DNA of 15,030 nucleotides from an uncultured Amaricoccus sp. (GTDB lineage Bacteria > Pseudomonadota > Alphaproteobacteria > Rhodobacterales > Rhodobacteraceae): positions 1 through 15,030 of the forward strand of contig NZ_CALLYO010000402.1 of the NCBI RefSeq assembly GCF_937858865.1, in the 5' to 3' direction. The position numbers were made by a program, and so were the translations under genes. Below the pieces are notes generated by a model, which was not told where the DNA came from, did not search any database, and saw only the letters and a program-made list of their open reading frames with translations. The stretch's first letter is position 1. The number at the start of each line of letters is the position of its first letter. Of the stretch, positions 14,984-15,030 are shown piece by piece.

Positions 14984-15030
14984 GTGCGGCCAGAAAACGC
15001 GCGGGGTGGGGGGCTGGTGGTAGCGGAGGA
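14984..15030 (+). CDS. doubtful start of a further gene at the right edge
   Basis: A GTG at 14984 follows GGAGG very closely (about four bases) and the frame, beginning MRPENARGGG, stays open for the 47 bases left. Nothing else supports it. The window also ends in another GGAGGA, which could equally be the ribosome-binding site of a gene starting beyond the edge. Confidence 0.15.
   Translation, partial: MRPENARGGGLVVAE

Noticed and set aside
14971..15029. Direct repeat GTAGCGGAGG (14971-14980 and 15020-15029)
   Set aside because: Ten bases only, Shine-Dalgarno-like in composition and one copy at the window edge; likely chance.

Overview
The window is uniformly GC-rich with strong GC3 bias, no RNA genes and no recognisable mobile element. 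The set of genes (a complete branched-chain-amino-acid-type ABC transporter, a ScfR/RamB-type HTH regulator of the form ending in a C-x2-C-x4-C cluster, and a LysM-FecR-Ig envelope protein next to a PKD giant) suggests a high-GC alphaproteobacterium, most likely of the Rhodobacterales/Rhodobacteraceae type. That placement is an inference from gene content and style, not from a phylogenetic marker.

Left third (about 1-7273, all on the minus strand, read right to left): a tight cell-envelope operon. First is a secreted LysM-FecR-Ig-like protein (778 aa). Fourteen bases later comes a secreted 1609-aa protein with a unique N-terminal region and 15 tandem PKD (Ig-like) domains. A possible third gene begins at the PKD stop in a TGATG overlap and runs off the left edge. 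Both complete proteins have Sec-type signal peptides and neither has a visible membrane anchor beyond that, so they probably act in the periplasm or on the surface. All ten cysteines of the PKD protein fall into five pairs at a constant spacing that would bridge neighbouring domains.

Middle (7274-9187): a leader with three small inverted repeats, then a minus-strand XRE-family regulator (463 aa, probable TTG start) whose C-terminal half is of the ScfR (short-chain fatty-acyl regulator, DUF2083) type. Between its HTH and C-terminal domain it carries a helical hairpin closely resembling a histidine-kinase HisKA/DHp domain, with the H-box histidine but no ATPase domain. A 341-base divergent intergenic region separates it from the transporter.

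Right half (9188-13834, plus strand): a five-gene transporter operon in the order livG-livF-substrate-binding protein-livH-livM. Translational overlaps couple livG/livF and livH/livM, and a perfect-length 12-bp hairpin lies between the binding-protein gene and livH, where it could set the usual excess of binding protein over permease. The divergent regulator is the obvious candidate controller, but this is not shown by the sequence.

Right end (13835-15030): a relatively AT-rich island with a long inverted repeat, a 14-bp palindrome and a direct repeat, then a CpdA-like class III metallophosphoesterase (292 aa). After it there is only a doubtful start of another gene at the edge.
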